From: Plicaturopsis crispa FD-325 SS-3 | Taxonomy: Eukaryota > Basidiomycota > Agaricomycetes > Amylocorticiales > Amylocorticiaceae | Length of the DNA: 64,000 nt | Reading direction: 5' to 3' | Assembly (NCBI GenBank): GCA_000827205.1 | Contig: KN832554.1 | Span: 303,263 to 367,262, forward strand | In this document: in pieces, positions 34,545-46,620 of the stretch | Layout: the number at the start of each line of letters is the position of its first letter | Position numbering within the stretch: the stretch's first letter is position 1 | Translations under genes and position numbers: made by a program | Notes under the pieces: generated by a model | Told to the model about the DNA's origin: nothing | Seen by the model: the letters and a program-made list of their open reading frames with translations, nothing else | Database searches by the model: none

Positions 34545-36597
34545 ATGCCTGTCGATTCGTCTTTGCCAGGCCCGACGCAAAGCCTTAGTTCTCGCGTTAC
34601 TCCGAGGAAACATTCGTTGCCGCGTCTGCTTCCGACGCTACCATCTACTGTCGATGGCTCCTATTCTGCAGGCTCGCCGTTTCTCCAGCAACAAGGCTCG
34701 ACCTCGACCCTCCAGCCTTCCCATTCTTTGCTGAATCGCATAGACCCTAGCCCCCGCACTGACACACCGCAGAGTACGATGGCAGACGTGGACGCGTTCC
34801 TGTCCGGCATGGAGCACATGTTAAAGGGGGCTACAGAAACCGATGTCCATACCTCAGAGGTAGGCACGAGCACCATTGAGTCGGAAAATACTGACAATGG
34901 ATGGTCAGCAGAGGGACGATCATCCCACACAGCCGCTAGATGACGCGTCTACAAGTCCCCAAGCCGATGCCGCGGGATCTCCAAGCTCAGAAGCTGCTGT
35001 AAACGAGCTCCTGACCTCCATGCAATCAGAAACTCCGCAGAATCTCGACACGACAAATGATCCACCCCCCTCGTGGAGACATAGCCCGCTCTCTACCAGT
35101 CCTGCAAAATTCGCCGAATGTCGTCGCATACTTTTGCCAGTGATCGCGCGGAACGCGCACATGCACGCCTCTGACACGTCCGCGGGCGGCGCACACTCCG
35201 AACGCCTCCTTCACTCGCTAGATGCCTCAATCACAGATGAGGAATGCTTCAAATTTATCCAGCTTTCTAAGCGCGTCAAGGAACAGATGGCCGCACTCAC
35301 GGAGCGGAAGGCCAACGCGGAGGCTAGAGGTGTCAAACGAGGACGCGACGATGCATTTGAAGAGGCGCGCCAGGCGTTAAGGAAAGAAACACGGTTTGGT
35401 TCTCCGTACGGTTCGGACAGACGCGACAGCGAGGCGACGCTCGTGGAGGAAACGCGGCCAATACCCAGCGCACCAAAAGCCATGCGCACAAATCCGAGCA
35501 TACGAGCGCTGGAGGACTTCCTCACAAAAACACAGAAACGTCCTACCGAGACTGCGCATGCGAGTGGCGTGGGTAGGCCACGCGGCGACCATGACATTCC
35601 CCAATCTCCGCACCCATCGAATATATCTTCTCGTGCATCGATGGACCGTGCATCGTTGGACGTCCGTTCACCACCGCCGCCATACACTCCGCACGCTGAG
35701 ATCCAACCAATTCCCATGCCCGAGATGTCGAAAAATGCCGAAGAGCAGGCTCCTGATGTTCCAGAATCGGCGGCGGCCAACGAGGACGTTGAAATGAATG
35801 CGGGTGATACTGAACAACTCCTACCGCAAGAAAATGCGATCTCGACGCGACCTGTCCTTCCTGTCCCTGGTCTCTGGTTTGCAAAGGTCGGACAGCTGAA
35901 TCCGCAGATCCTAGAAGCATCGTTCACCGTGACCGACGAGCTATCTCCCACCGTAGCCCCAATCCTCAGAAACACCCTCACCCCCAATCAGTTCCCCTAT
36001 CCCTCGTGGCTCCCTCCGCCCGATAGCATCGCGTCCCCATCTCTATACCTGGTATGCGCAGATACAGGCTTGGTCAGTCGCACCACGAACGTCCTCAAAG
36101 ATGGTGCCCCGCCGTCCGCACAAGCCCTTGCGGGCGCGGTTTGGAACGCACGCTCGACGTGGCCCACGCAGGGCTCGCTCGTTGTGCAGATTAATGGGAA
36201 GGAGACAATAATACCCAAGGTGAACGTGAGCGCCCTTTCTTCTGCTCCATTCTTGCGCACGTCTGACCAGAATCGGCTTATGTAGGCGGGTCCGATCGAC
36301 GTGACGGCGCATGTAAATCCTGGAGACAACGTCTTCCGGTTCATGCAGCTCACGAACCAGTCAGACCGTGTTTATGTTCTGTATACAATTCACGGCTCCC
36401 AGTCGCTGCCAACCACACCATCTGTCACACTGCCAGTGCAGAACTCCACCCCTTCACCGGCAACTTCCAAAAAAGTTCCAGCTAGCGCTGACGATTGGCT
36501 GGCACGTATACAGGAGGGGCTCAGCGCTCGGTCGTGCGCCAGCCGTGTACATTTTCTCAACTTCCCTGCTGTCCGTGTTTCCGTGGAGATTGCTTGA
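34545..36597 (+). CDS. disordered protein with conserved-looking C-terminal beta domain
   Basis: I do not recognise this protein of about 640 residues. The ATG at 34545 starts a Ser/Pro-rich disordered region. A first intron (about 34859-34909) and a second (about 36220-36285) keep the frame. A helical block around 35220-35400 (ECFKFIQLSKRVKEQMAALT, then KRGRDDAFEEARQALRKET) includes a likely nuclear signal. More Pro-rich sequence follows (RSPPPPYTPH). The C-terminal 200 residues look folded: VPGLWFAKVGQLNPQILEAS, QGSLVVQINGKETIIPK, then after the intron AGPIDVTAHVNPGDNVFRFM and QSDRVYVLYTIHG. The alternation of strands with 'vdvT..v..G.N.i' resembles the PINIT-type domain of SUMO ligases, but the SP-RING cysteines are absent, so I offer this only as a lead. 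The product is probably nuclear. Confidence 0.65.
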
Positions 36598-36959
36598 AGA
36601 TGATGGAGTAGGTGTCTTCAATCTGCCATTAGTCAGGGCTCTTTTCTTGCATTCGTACGACCCTTCTTGCATATGTATCATGTGGCCATACCTGTAGCAT
36701 AACTTCTTGCATACATACACCGATAGACTTCAATGCAGCTGCACACGACGTCGATGTTATGCTTTATACCACCATGGATTGACCCATGAACCTACACACT
36801 ATGCGAGTGGTAAACTGGTAACTGGTATGCGATACAATAGGCTAGAATTTCGATGGTGCTCCGTGGTATCAGACTGCCGCAGGGCACCAGGTCGATCCGC
36901 CGAACCTCCGGAGTGGAATACGCAAAGAGATAAATACATGGTTCCGTTCCATTTACCCT
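36598..36959. other. convergent intergenic stretch
   Basis: About 360 bases between converging 3' ends. It is AT-richer than the flanks and holds the presumptive terminators. I see no gene. Confidence 0.5.
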
Positions 36960-39417
36960 TTATCGTGATCGATGGCTGCCGTCGCTTTTGTACCCGTCCT
37001 CGTCGTCGCTGTGCTCCCCCACATCGAATATTGGCGGCTCCAGGCTCTCCACCGCCCGCTCTTTGCCCTTCCCGTTCCCGTTCCCGCGCATCCGGAACCC
37101 GTCATCCGCACCGTCACGCGAGCTGTTGAGAGGGATGCTCTCCTCCTCCTCGTTGGGGTTCAGCTGCAGTCCGCGGAGGCGCCGGCGGCGCACGCGGCAC
37201 CAGAAGCACACGCCGAGGACGAGGAATATGAGCACGAGCACGAGCGCCGCGGAGCCAGCGTTGTAGTACGCTTCCCACATTGCCTTGTCCTGCTCCGGCG
37301 TCTTCGCGGGTGGAACAGTGGGGGTGTCATCTGTGTGCGTGTCCTCAACGAAGATGGGCTTTGTGGACTCGCCGACGCTGCTGGGGATGCGAGCGGAGCC
37401 GTCGGCGATGGCGGAGAAGTTGGCGCCCATGAAACGTAGGATCATGTCGTGCGCGACGTGGGGCACATCGTATGGCACCATGTGCGAGGCGTTGAACATC
37501 TGTGCATATGTTGTTAGGCATATGACTTGTATCACGGTAAAAATTCCATACCTTGACGTATGTCAAGTTTCGAGACGAAACCCAGGTACCCGCGGGCGTA
37601 TTGTTGACATTCCACGATTGGGTCTGGACCTTCTGCAATGCACTGTCAGAAAATGTACGGGAAATCTGTACCAATAGAGCACATACTCCAAGGCCTTTCT
37701 CCCCATTCCATGTCAGGTCCTGGACCAATGCTTCGATCCCGACATAGTTGCAGATGAAATCTTGGTCACCGGCGAACAAAAGTATAGGAATCTGCTGGAG
37801 GAGCTTTGGGAACAGAGTTATCGACGGGACCGATGTTGCATCGTTGAATGCTTGATGAATTGTTCCTTGGCATTCGGTCCATGAAGTGGACTTGGCAGAT
37901 GCGTGTAGGGCGTTTACAACGTCTGAGCGCTACGGAAAGAGTCGCGTTCAGATATCACTGTACGTCGAACAATATAGGAGGAGACTTACTCCAAGATATT
38001 TGGTGATATCCTTCAAGTCGGGAGGCCAGTTCATTCCGCACGCAGGGCTGGTATCCTCTAACCGAACATCATATATGTTTACACACATTTTCTGACCGTC
38101 GACCCTTATATCAGGAAATTAGCTATTCGCAAGCGCACCACTACTTGTTGTTCTCAGCGGACTCACGTTCTGGACTTGCCCGACAGTACCATCGGAAGAA
38201 GGCGCTCGCATTTCTCGGTCGCAATGGGGCCAGGACCTTCAATTGCCTTCAATTCCGCCATGCACTCGTCTGTGGCGGTCCTCGCCTTCTTGTACAGCTG
38301 TTCCGACATAGTCAGAAGATAGCGCACAACTGAACGGCCATTAAAAACACCGCTCACATCGGAGTTTTCTTCGACGAGACCATGCTTCACACCGTAGTCT
38401 ATGAAGGACGGGTACTGGTTTCTGCCATCAATCCAGCCATTGCCTATGGCTATCCCACGGAGAGGTGCCTTCAGATTCGATTCGAGTATGGCGTTTGCTA
38501 CATGCCATGAGGTTCAGTGGTCATCTACATAGGAATGCCGCGAGAATGCTCACCGAAATACGGAATGAATTGCCCGGCAAAGCTCTCGCCACCCAAATAA
38601 GTCTACAGCGCCTGTTAGAAGGACGAAACGGGGATGATACGAGAGACTTACATCAACGCTAAGATACTCTGGAAATATTTTATAGAATGTAGTTAGAAAT
38701 TCGATGAATTGCTCAGAAGCCTGAAAATGGAGATGAGCTACTAGGTCTTGAGAGGATTCGAGGGAGGGAATTACCTGAGTCAACCCATGCACGTATTTAT
38801 CTGTACTTGTGTAGGAGAATCCTGTCCCGGCAGGCTGATCGACTGGGAGTAGAAAATAATTAGCAGGCAGTTGAACCCATGGAAGAATTAACGAACCGTA
38901 AACCATAGTTGTGTACTCCTCCCAGCCGCCCTCCACCGTCTTCAGTCCCCCCTGGCCATCAATACGCCAGGGCCCTACCTCCATCATCAGTCCGTCGAAC
39001 GACGAGCATCCCGGACCACCCTGCGTGCACCGTTAGGGTTATGTTTGCGTTAAACACGTTACGGCGTACGCACGTTGAACCAGAACATCAAACGCTCCTT
39101 GTCCGCCGTCCTCCGAGCCTTTATCATGGCAAAGAATATGTGCGCGGTGACATCTGTACTGGACGCAGAAGATGCCTTCGGGTCGGAGGATATGTGACCG
39201 GAATATATGTGCAACGGATGGGCTTCATCCTGGTGGAGGTCCGGTAATCGGGGGACATAGAAGGACGCTGCCGAAGGTACTGCACGAAATCACGTTAAAT
39301 TCGAGGACAGCGCGACACCATTCCTTTCAGCGGGCACTCACTGTCCGTAGGCGCTGCATTTGCCAGGGAAACCAGCCCGAGAATTGGCAGGAACGCGCAC
39401 AAAGCACACCACTTCAT
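36960..39417 (-). CDS. KEX1: pheromone-processing carboxypeptidase Kex1
   Basis: A Golgi membrane serine carboxypeptidase that trims C-terminal Lys/Arg after Kex2 cleavage of pheromones and other secreted precursors. The ATG at 39417 starts a signal peptide ([18 protein letters not shown]). The catalytic Ser is in [12 protein letters not shown] (about 38560-38600). The catalytic Asp is in [15 protein letters not shown] (about 37745-37780), and the catalytic His is in [18 protein letters not shown], immediately before the distal exon. A Thr/Pro-rich stalk precedes one membrane span ([17 protein letters not shown]) with basic stop-transfer RVRRRRLR. The cytosolic tail is acidic and Asp/Gly-rich, ending at 36960, as in Kex1 but absent from vacuolar carboxypeptidase Y. 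About nine short introns interrupt it. It shares a divergent upstream region of about 280 bases with the thioredoxin-fold gene. Confidence 0.93.
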
Positions 39418-39699
39418 CTGCCACGGGAAAGTGTAATTTCGAAGATCCCTGTACCGAGTCGTTCACGTTGGTTTCGCCGTAAGATAAGACGACAGACGAC
39501 CGCCGTTTGGCGGGGAAATAGTACTGCTTGTCACCGAAACCCTACGGTCGCAGTCGCAGCAGATGATGAGAGGAGGAGAGCCGCGAGTGACACGTAAATA
39601 TGAAACAAGCGCCCGGTGCTATCTACGACAGCGTTGCACTCGACCAAAATATCTCTTTCTTCTTCTCCTTCCCCCATCCCGACGGTTGTTCACTTCGAC

Positions 39700-40841
39700 A
39701 TGAAGGCATTCTCTTTAATAAGTTGCATCGCGCTAGCGGCTTCTGCAAATGCGCAGTACTTCTCCTCGGGATGGACACCAGGTCAAGCCGTGGTACCTGA
39801 ACCGACAGCGCCTGCCGCATTCCCTACCAAGGCGCCCTCTCCTCCAAAGTCGATCCAGGAGCAAGTAAAATCCTTATTCGACCTCTCCAACATATTGGAA
39901 TCGGAACCCGTGTCCAACCTCTTCAAACAATTTGGAGTCAACGTGACGGAGAGGCTTGCCAGCGTTAAAGCGGAGCAGGCGAATCTATGGGATGCCCGTA
40001 TCCCGTTGATCACAGACGACAACTACTTTGACACTATCGTCAACGAGACCCTCACCGAGCAGGAGGAACAAGACCGCGTGTGGTTCTTGGTCGTGTACGT
40101 GCCGCAATACCCTTATCAGTTCACGACTTACTGACAATTCTGCGCAGTACTGTGACCAGTGCCCGCCAAGAAGGCGTTTCCCGTTTCGTGGACACCGCGT
40201 TCGACTCGGCGTATAACCTCACCCAAGAACTCAACGATTTGCCGGACGTGCGGTGGGGTCGCATCGACTACCTGAATGTCACCGGTATTACCACGAAGTG
40301 GAATGTCTGGCAGTAAGTCTGGCGTCCTCCGTCAATGATGTCTCTCTAACTCGCTGCTTTTCAGGGCGCCGGTCCTAGTGGTCTTGAAAGACAGAGGCCG
40401 GACTCTGCGCTTCTACAAACCGGCGCAGATTAGGCTGTCCGATCAGTTGATGCATGACTTCTTACGGGACAAGGACTACGAGCACTCTCCGCCCTGGGTA
40501 TCTGTGTATGCCCCCGGAGGCAGCAGGTAACAACATATTGCTTCTGCTTCACAAACGGGAACTGACATATCATGTATAGGGAATGGATAATTGACTATCT
40601 CGCCATCGCACTCACAAAGTACTATAACGTCCTTGTCATGCTCCCCAGATGGCTGGTTTACCTCATCACTGGTGGTCTCGGCTCCGTCGCGATCGGATTG
40701 CTCCACGGAAAGGCAAAAGAGGAGCCCAAGCCCGCCCAGGCGAAGCCGAAGGCAAAGCCCAAAGTTGAGGCGGCACCAGCATCAGCACCTACTACGCCCT
40801 CGAAGAAGGGAGGAAAGTCGAAGAAGGGCGGGAAGAAGTAA
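39700..40841 (+). CDS. thioredoxin-fold ER membrane protein lacking CxxC
   Basis: A predicted ER protein: signal peptide from the ATG at 39700 (FSLISCIALAASANAQ), a luminal region, a membrane span near 40640-40710 (LVMLPRWLVYLITGGLGSVAIG) and a cytosolic tail that is almost only Lys, Pro, Ala and Gly. The luminal part has the strand order of a thioredoxin fold (QDRVWFLVV, VRWGRIDYLNVTG, TKWNVWQAPVLVVLKDRG, then LRFYKPAQIRLSDQLMHDFL), with Ala-Pro-Val in place of the usual cis-Pro block. No CxxC occurs in the coding frame. The only Cys is in the signal peptide, so it should be redox-inactive, a binding or chaperone-like relative of TMX proteins. Introns are at about 40095-40146, 40314-40363 and 40528-40578. 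The family call is moderate and the topology call strong. Confidence 0.7.
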
Positions 40842-42134
40842 TTTATTGATATCATCTATGGGGGGGACAGAGTGATAAGTAGAAGACGACAATATAGGAA
40901 TTCGGTGAGCTGCAGTTGCCTTTAAGCTAGTTCGATGCTCATATCGACTACAGGAAATTTATACCAACAGCGCTGTTGTATTTCCCTGTGACCTCGAGTT
41001 CCTCGTCTACATGCCCTTGACTATACATTTATTTAATCAGTCATTCATTTTCTGGATACCTCTTTAACCATACTACCTCAAAACACCTCCGAAACGTGAG
41101 TCGCTATGTTCTTGTGCACGCATATTACAGGTCTCATAATATTTGCCTCCTTGAGTTCCGCACAAAACACCGTGTGTGCGGCGCAAGCATAAATCGGCCA
41201 TATAAAAGATCGCCTTGTCCCCGGCGTATGGGCAAGTACTTGAGATCGCGGTCTCCCGATCCTCGAACGATGTTTTCGTGCATGGGGCTTCCTAATTACC
41301 GTGCTCAATGTGGTTTGTCTGGAACGGGTCTGCCTGCTTCCTAGTACCCGTATGCTGCTCAAAGTCCTACTTATCCATCCCGTTTTCGTCAACGTTCAGC
41401 GCCGTGTAGTCAAGTAACAAGTTCAAGTTGTGCATCCATTGCATTTGGCAATGATGGCTCTCTTCGAGGCACCCATTGAGTGCCCGGTCCTGCTATGCAG
41501 TTTTGTAGATCGCGATGAGCTTGCATTCTTTCGGTGAGCCCTTTTCTCCGATGTATTTCGAAAGCGTCGACTGTTGAACCTTTTTATCACCTATCGCTGT
41601 ATGAGTATTCAAGGTTTCAACACCGACCATCACGAATTTTCCTGCGATTTTTTTCGGTCAAGTTTACGTGCTATGCGCACTGAGCGCGTTCGGTATACAC
41701 TCAATTTTCATTCTCTCTTGCGTCTGCTGTTTGAATGGAACTTGTGATCAGGGCTACCCGTCCACGGCCCGTCTCATACGTGTTTTCGGAGCTGCGCCGC
41801 CAACGCCGCATGTACGCGCATCCTCACGGCGAGCTAATTGCACGCTTTGCCGAGCCCAACGCTCACACTTTGCATCCGCGGGACGCGACGGCTAGAATCG
41901 GTCTATATATATTTGCTGCTGACTTTTCTTTTTTTGTGTCCCAGCTTAGCTCTGCGTCAGTTACGGACGAACGTTGCACTGGTACTGGCACCGGAGGCAG
42001 ATGCGTCTCGGGATTCGTCCCCCAGATTTTATTATAAACCGCAGAGGCTGGGGCCTGGCTGGCCGACTGCACTCCTACCACTGCCCCCCCCCCCACGTTT
42101 GCCCCGTATCCCTCCTCTTGCGGTACCATCTATC
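40842..42134. other. long stretch without a supported gene
   Basis: About 1.3 kb, the longest gene-free stretch. Frames at 41078-41392 (minus) and several overlapping ones at 41668-42200 (plus) show no domain or coherent splicing. A TATATATATT at about 41904-41913 lies roughly 220 bases before the next ATG and could be a promoter element. A run of C occurs at about 42087-42098. I see no RNA gene. Confidence 0.45.
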
Positions 42135-43660
42135 ATGTCGAGTCCTCGAAAACTGCCTGGTGAGGACTTTCGTTTGCATTGCTGCTGCTCGGGAGATAGT
42201 TGACCCGCGTAAAATCTTCAGAATGCTGGGGTCACCGTGGTGTAAGCATCAGTCCTCGCGCACACCGTCCGTCTACAATGTTCCGTTGCTCACCACGTCC
42301 TAGGCATCCGCAAGCTATCCCGAGAACACGCTCGCAAGTTTTGAGGCCGCCATCCGTGACGGTTCTGATGGCATTGAAAGCGGTGCGTTTCATACATTGT
42401 CTGTCCATGTACCGTGCGTCCTGCTCATCAGTGCTCATAGATGTACACGTAACTACTGACGGTGTAGTGCTCATGTTCCACGATCCAGGTGTGTTCGTCT
42501 GGTCTATGCTCCCATGTGTCACGCGTCTGACGTCATCTGCGACCATTTAGCGCTGGGACGAACGACAAATGGACAAGGTACGCCTATCGGATTTTTCATA
42601 TGTGCAGCCAACGACATTTCACTTAGCATGAATGTGCGCAGGTGCGATCAAGGAGAAAGCCTGGTATGGTGAAAACGGCATACAGAACGTGCGCACGTTC
42701 AAGGAGCCGAAGCAGCCCATACCCACGTTCGCAGAGACAGTGGCTCTCCTCATGCTCGTAAGCTTCGCGTTTCTCCGCCTCCAACACAACAACAATTCTA
42801 AGTATGGCACCTCCAGCCCGAGAACCGGCATGTAAAGTTTAATATCGACGTGAAGGTCTACAATGACCCGGAGCGGGTGTTTTCGCTCATGAACGCTATC
42901 GTGACCGCGCAGCCGAACTGGCAGACGGACCTCGCCCCGCGCATCCTTCTCGGCCTCTGGCATCCCCGTTTCATTCCCGCTGCGAAAGCATACCTCCCCT
43001 ATTGCCGCCGCTCGCATATTGGCATCAGCCCTTGGATCGCCAGGAAATATTTCTGGGATCACGTCGAGGTGTTCTCCATCTCGTTCGGCGCGCTCGCAAC
43101 TATGGACGGGGAGCAGTACGTGCACTTTCCCCTCGCACCATGCTTTGCTCATTGATTACCGATACAGATTTCGGCGCGAATGCAAATCACATGGGAAGGG
43201 GTTGATGGTTTGGTGCGTTCACCATTTCGATAGCTTTGCAAAGAACCACTGACGAGGAGCAAAAACAGGACCGTCAACGAGCCCCAACAAATGATGGAGG
43301 TATACGCGCATCTATATCACATCGTAGAACGTCTTTACTGACCAACAATTTGGACACCATAGGCTGTGCGCTGGGGAGTTGACGGTATACTTACCGACGT
43401 CACAAAGACGTGGCTTGACCTCCGCGCAGCTCTCGCAAGTGCGTATCCTGTATCTCTAAAGCGAAACTGCTTTTTTAACGGGCTACGCAGAGGATTACAA
43501 CAGCGTCGACGCTCAGTATGGCCGCTGGTTTCTTTATCTCAGCCCACGTTTTTACACGCCGTACTGGATGCTATGGACGAAGTTCTTGGAGCGCCACGGT
43601 GCCACGCAAGCTGGTCCCTGGGATGTGCCGGCGCCACAGGTGGCTGCCACGAAATCATAA
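42135..43660 (+). CDS. glycerophosphodiester phosphodiesterase (GDPD)
   Basis: Hydrolyses glycerophosphodiesters to glycerol-3-phosphate and an alcohol, recycling phospholipid head groups. The ATG at 42135 (MSSPRKLP) is joined by introns to WGHRGASASYPENTLASFEA, which holds the catalytic His-Arg-Gly. Next come GIESDVHVTTDGVVLMFHDP with the metal-binding Glu, Asp and catalytic His, then ALGRTTNGQG. The barrel continues with HVKFNIDVKVYNDPERVFSL, LGLWHPRFIPAAKAYLPYCR and, near the end, GLMVWTVNEPQQMMEAVRWG followed by VDGILTDVTKTWLDLRA. All canonical GDPD blocks are present, so it should be active. About eight introns are needed, for example 42246-42303 and 42385-42439. There is no signal peptide and no SPX or ankyrin domain, so this is a small cytosolic type rather than Gde1. 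It ends at 43660, convergent with the acetyltransferase. Confidence 0.9.
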
Positions 43661-43961
43661 CCATGAAGCGGCGCGACCTTCTAGCTACTGCCGCTCTTCA
43701 CTGTCTTCTTGACTGTTAGATGTATATCTCCCTCTCCGTGTTACCATTCATGCTCTTTCTGAAGTATTATGTATACCTGTATACTTAGACGACCTAGCAC
43801 CAATAACATTGTTGTATGTTTCCATCTTTATTCTATTTGCATGGCACAGTAATGGGAGTAAGCATAGCAAGTACCTTGATACACAATTTGGTTGAGATAT
43901 AAATTACACATGTTGAACCCGATGGTAGCAAATTGAAGACATAAGTCCCACACCCAACACC
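43661..43961. other. convergent intergenic stretch
   Basis: About 300 bases between converging 3' ends, AT-rich, with presumptive terminators. No gene is seen. Confidence 0.5.
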
Positions 43962-44913
43962 TTATCCTTCAGCCTCGCCTTCCGCCGTAGGCGCAGCCTC
44001 ATCGGCCACATCCACGATTGTCGCCGGAACATCCGGCGCCAGCACGCTCCTGACAACCCACCCGCCGATCTCGCCGCCCTGCACGCCCCTTGCGCCGAAC
44101 CGCCTGTAGAACCCGAACGCGCCCGCGGTGCTCTCGCAGCCCCACACGACGCCCTCTCCCTTCGCGCGGTCCACGCCCCACTGCACGAGCATCGTGCCCG
44201 CGCCAGGGACGGGCGACACGGAGACGAGGCGGTGGAGGTAGTAGCACTCCGTGTACGCGCCGCCGAAGTTGGCGGTGATGGTGCTGTGGCAGGCGTAGGT
44301 GTGCGCACGCCACTGCGCGTCCATGTCCGGGTCGACATGAGGAACGAGCGGGATGACTGGCGTAGCGAGTGGTAGCGTAGCTGGAAAGGCCTTACGTTTA
44401 TCTGGAACATTGTGGCCCGTTTAGCGTTCTGGTACATCTAGTTTTTCGGACATTTGAAAGCACTCACGGTCAAGTTCGAGCGGGTGAATGGTCTTCTGGC
44501 CTTTCCAGTAGTCTCCAGCCGCACCCCACCGTTCCCATATCGCGTACGCTACCACCAGTCCATGCTCGTCCTCCACGACCAGCACCATCTGCTCCGCACA
44601 GTCAACAGCCTCCGTCGCGTTCTACGTACCACCGAGAGAAAGTTCGTGTGATCCGTTAATCAAGGACGCCGAGGACATGTGGAGATCGGATCGCACGTAC
44701 GGTCACCTGCAGAGCCAGGAAGCGCGCATGGCCGCCGCCGTTGTAGAACATGCGGTCCTCGATGGCGGCGATGCGCTGCACATCTTCTAGTGTCGCACGG
44801 CGCACCCGTAGGGTGTGTGCTAGTGCTTCGACATCGACGACGACGTCGGGGATCAGCTTGGCTAGGACTGGCAGCGCATTCTCGAGTCCGGCAAGCTCCT
44901 CAAGACCGGACAT
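43962..44913 (-). CDS. GNAT-family N-acetyltransferase
   Basis: A small acetyl-CoA-dependent acyltransferase of the GCN5-related fold, typical of fungal proteins annotated only as GNAT. The ATG at 44913 (MSGLEELAGLENALPVLAKL) leads into the first fold block, LRVRRATLEDVQRIAAIEDR, where the R-x-A-T...D pattern is the usual beta1-alpha1. After an intron, a strand pair reads VLVVEDEHGLVVAYAIWERW. A second long exon (43962-44400) contains CYYLHRLVSVSPVPGAGTML, the L-x-x-L-x-V-x-P...G-x-G motif A that binds acetyl-CoA, and then GAFGFYRRFGARGV, the alpha4 block. It ends with an acidic Ala/Glu tail. Substrate unknown. It lies head-to-tail upstream of MGM101's 3' end. Confidence 0.83.
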
Positions 44914-45310
44914 GAAAAGTTATCGACAGCAGGATGGCTAGAAGAGAGATGGTAGACGTGAAGGTGAAGAGTGTAATATTGTAGATCGATAATTTGTGGC
45001 CGTTGTTGACGTCTGGTGTGGTTCCGCCCGCCGTCCGCATTCGGTCGCATGGGCGGCGGCGTCACCGAAATGTTAACGGCGGATTCTGTTTAGCGGTGTC
45101 ATAATTTTCACAAGAAACAAGGAGGCACTGCAAGTAACTTGCCGTTATGAAAGTACGGCAAGGGGCGCTCTCCAGGGCTAGAGCAAGCGGCCACACTGGA
45201 ATAAATACGGGGAGATACCGACGGCAGCGCCGCATAGGAGTGGGGGTCAGAGGATGTGTTCATTAACAGTGATATAATATATACTCGGAAAGCAAAAAGA
45301 GTGAGAGCGT
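44914..45310. other. intergenic stretch, promoter of the GNAT gene
   Basis: About 400 bases between two minus-strand genes. Short frames only; nothing recognised. Confidence 0.5.
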
Positions 45311-46305
45311 TCACTCCTTGTAAGGATACTCGAACTTGGGCTGGTCCTTTCTCCTCCACAACTTTTTCCTGTAAGCGGGTAATTGATCAATGAGTATGCG
45401 CAACCGCATGAAAATGGAACGCACTTTCTCTTGGTCGGGAGATGTTCCGCAAACACTTCCACGCACCACTTCGCTTTGAACTCCCGGATGAACCGCGGGT
45501 CCCATAGCTCGCTCGCGACTCCGAGGTCCTTGCAACATCTCATCAGCGCATTCGATTTGCACGCCTCAGTGGCAGTTGGGATGCCGGAGGGGTCAAAGTA
45601 TTCTTGTTCGCCCCGGGCTATTGCGACAAGCCTAGCACATAACTGCTCAGAGATGAGTCTACGGTGAAGATGTTGGCACACTGACCGGCCCTGGCAGACA
45701 AGCGCGTATTCCCGACTGACAATCTTGGGACCGACATTCGTTTCGCTACGGGGAGCAAGACCCCATGCCCCTGGTCCAAAGGCGCGGTTGAGGACGCGTC
45801 GGTACTTGATCTCTGGCAGGTAAATCAAGCCGTCTGCCGCGGCACCGACAAGTTAGAACTGTATATAATTGCACACAAAACAAGACGAACCCGGTTTCAT
45901 CTCAACATCAAGAGGGTCGATTGGTGCAAGGAGTATATCAGCAATGTCCTTGGAAAAAGCCTGTGTTGACAACCCGTGGTAACTCTTCGACCAGTCCGTC
46001 GCGCCCCCACTTCCAGCACTATCCAGGTCTGCAAACGGTGAGGCTGAAGGCGGCGGAGTGAAGTTTGTAGACTCCTGAGTAGACGGCGATGTAGATGCAG
46101 GAGCATCGTTGGCCTCTGTCGTTGCGCTAGGAGGCGCTGCCGCGGTCTCTGGCTCGGCTACGGGCTGAGTGCTCACACTAGCCTTTGGTGTGGCCGTCGT
46201 TGTGCGTGGTGTCCATGGTTTGGACACAAAGCCAGCGTAGCGTCGCGAAGAGGGTGCAAACGGCTTTATGGCCGCGAATTGGCGTAGAATTGTCCTGGAA
46301 GCCAT
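45311..46305 (-). CDS. MGM101: mitochondrial genome maintenance protein Mgm101
   Basis: A Rad52-related single-strand-annealing protein needed to keep and repair mitochondrial DNA. The ATG at 46305 starts a mitochondrial targeting sequence rich in Arg, Ser and Ala ([20 protein letters not shown]). A poorly conserved Ala/Thr/Ser-rich linker follows, then the core: [20 protein letters not shown], the intron, [30 protein letters not shown] and [20 protein letters not shown]. The adjacent Cys pair sits in MRCCKDLG, then [20 protein letters not shown]. The end, [15 protein letters not shown] at 45311, matches the family terminus. Introns are at about 45841-45890, 45640-45690 and 45373-45425. It is divergent from GCP5 with about 315 bases between starts. 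Confidence 0.95.
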
Positions 46306-46620
46306 GGTCGCGGGTAAAGCAGAAGATGTCAGTCACGAAATTCGTGAACGCGTATCGAGAACAAACATATGCAAAGCAAGGCGCGCACCCGCTCGACGCG
46401 TTTCTTCGACCTCGTCTCTTGGACCACGACTTTTATGATCTCGAAGGGAAATCGGAAAACGACTTGGAGGCGCCCTCTTTTCATGCTTGAACGGTGCCAA
46501 AAGTCGTTGCACAAGTGAGCAAACCTGCTATTTATTCGCAACTAGTAAGATTGACCAGGCAATTACAGTACAAATACACGACGCGATCTCGAAGTTGACG
46601 CGATTTGAGATATCAACGCA
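46306..46620. other. divergent promoter between MGM101 and GCP5
   Basis: About 315 bases containing both upstream regions. A plus-strand frame overlaps it from within MGM101 but encodes nothing recognised. Confidence 0.5.

Noticed and set aside
40147-40170. CDQC string resembling a thioredoxin CxxC
   Set aside because: It is read only in a frame that soon hits a stop; the frame that continues through the rest of the domain reads VTVTSARQEG instead.
42087-42098. Homopolymer run of C
   Set aside because: A short low-complexity tract upstream of a gene; no sign of a mobile element or origin.
41078-42200. Several frames of 80-120 codons on both strands in the gene-free stretch
   Set aside because: They overlap one another, begin mostly at non-ATG codons and show no recognisable motif.
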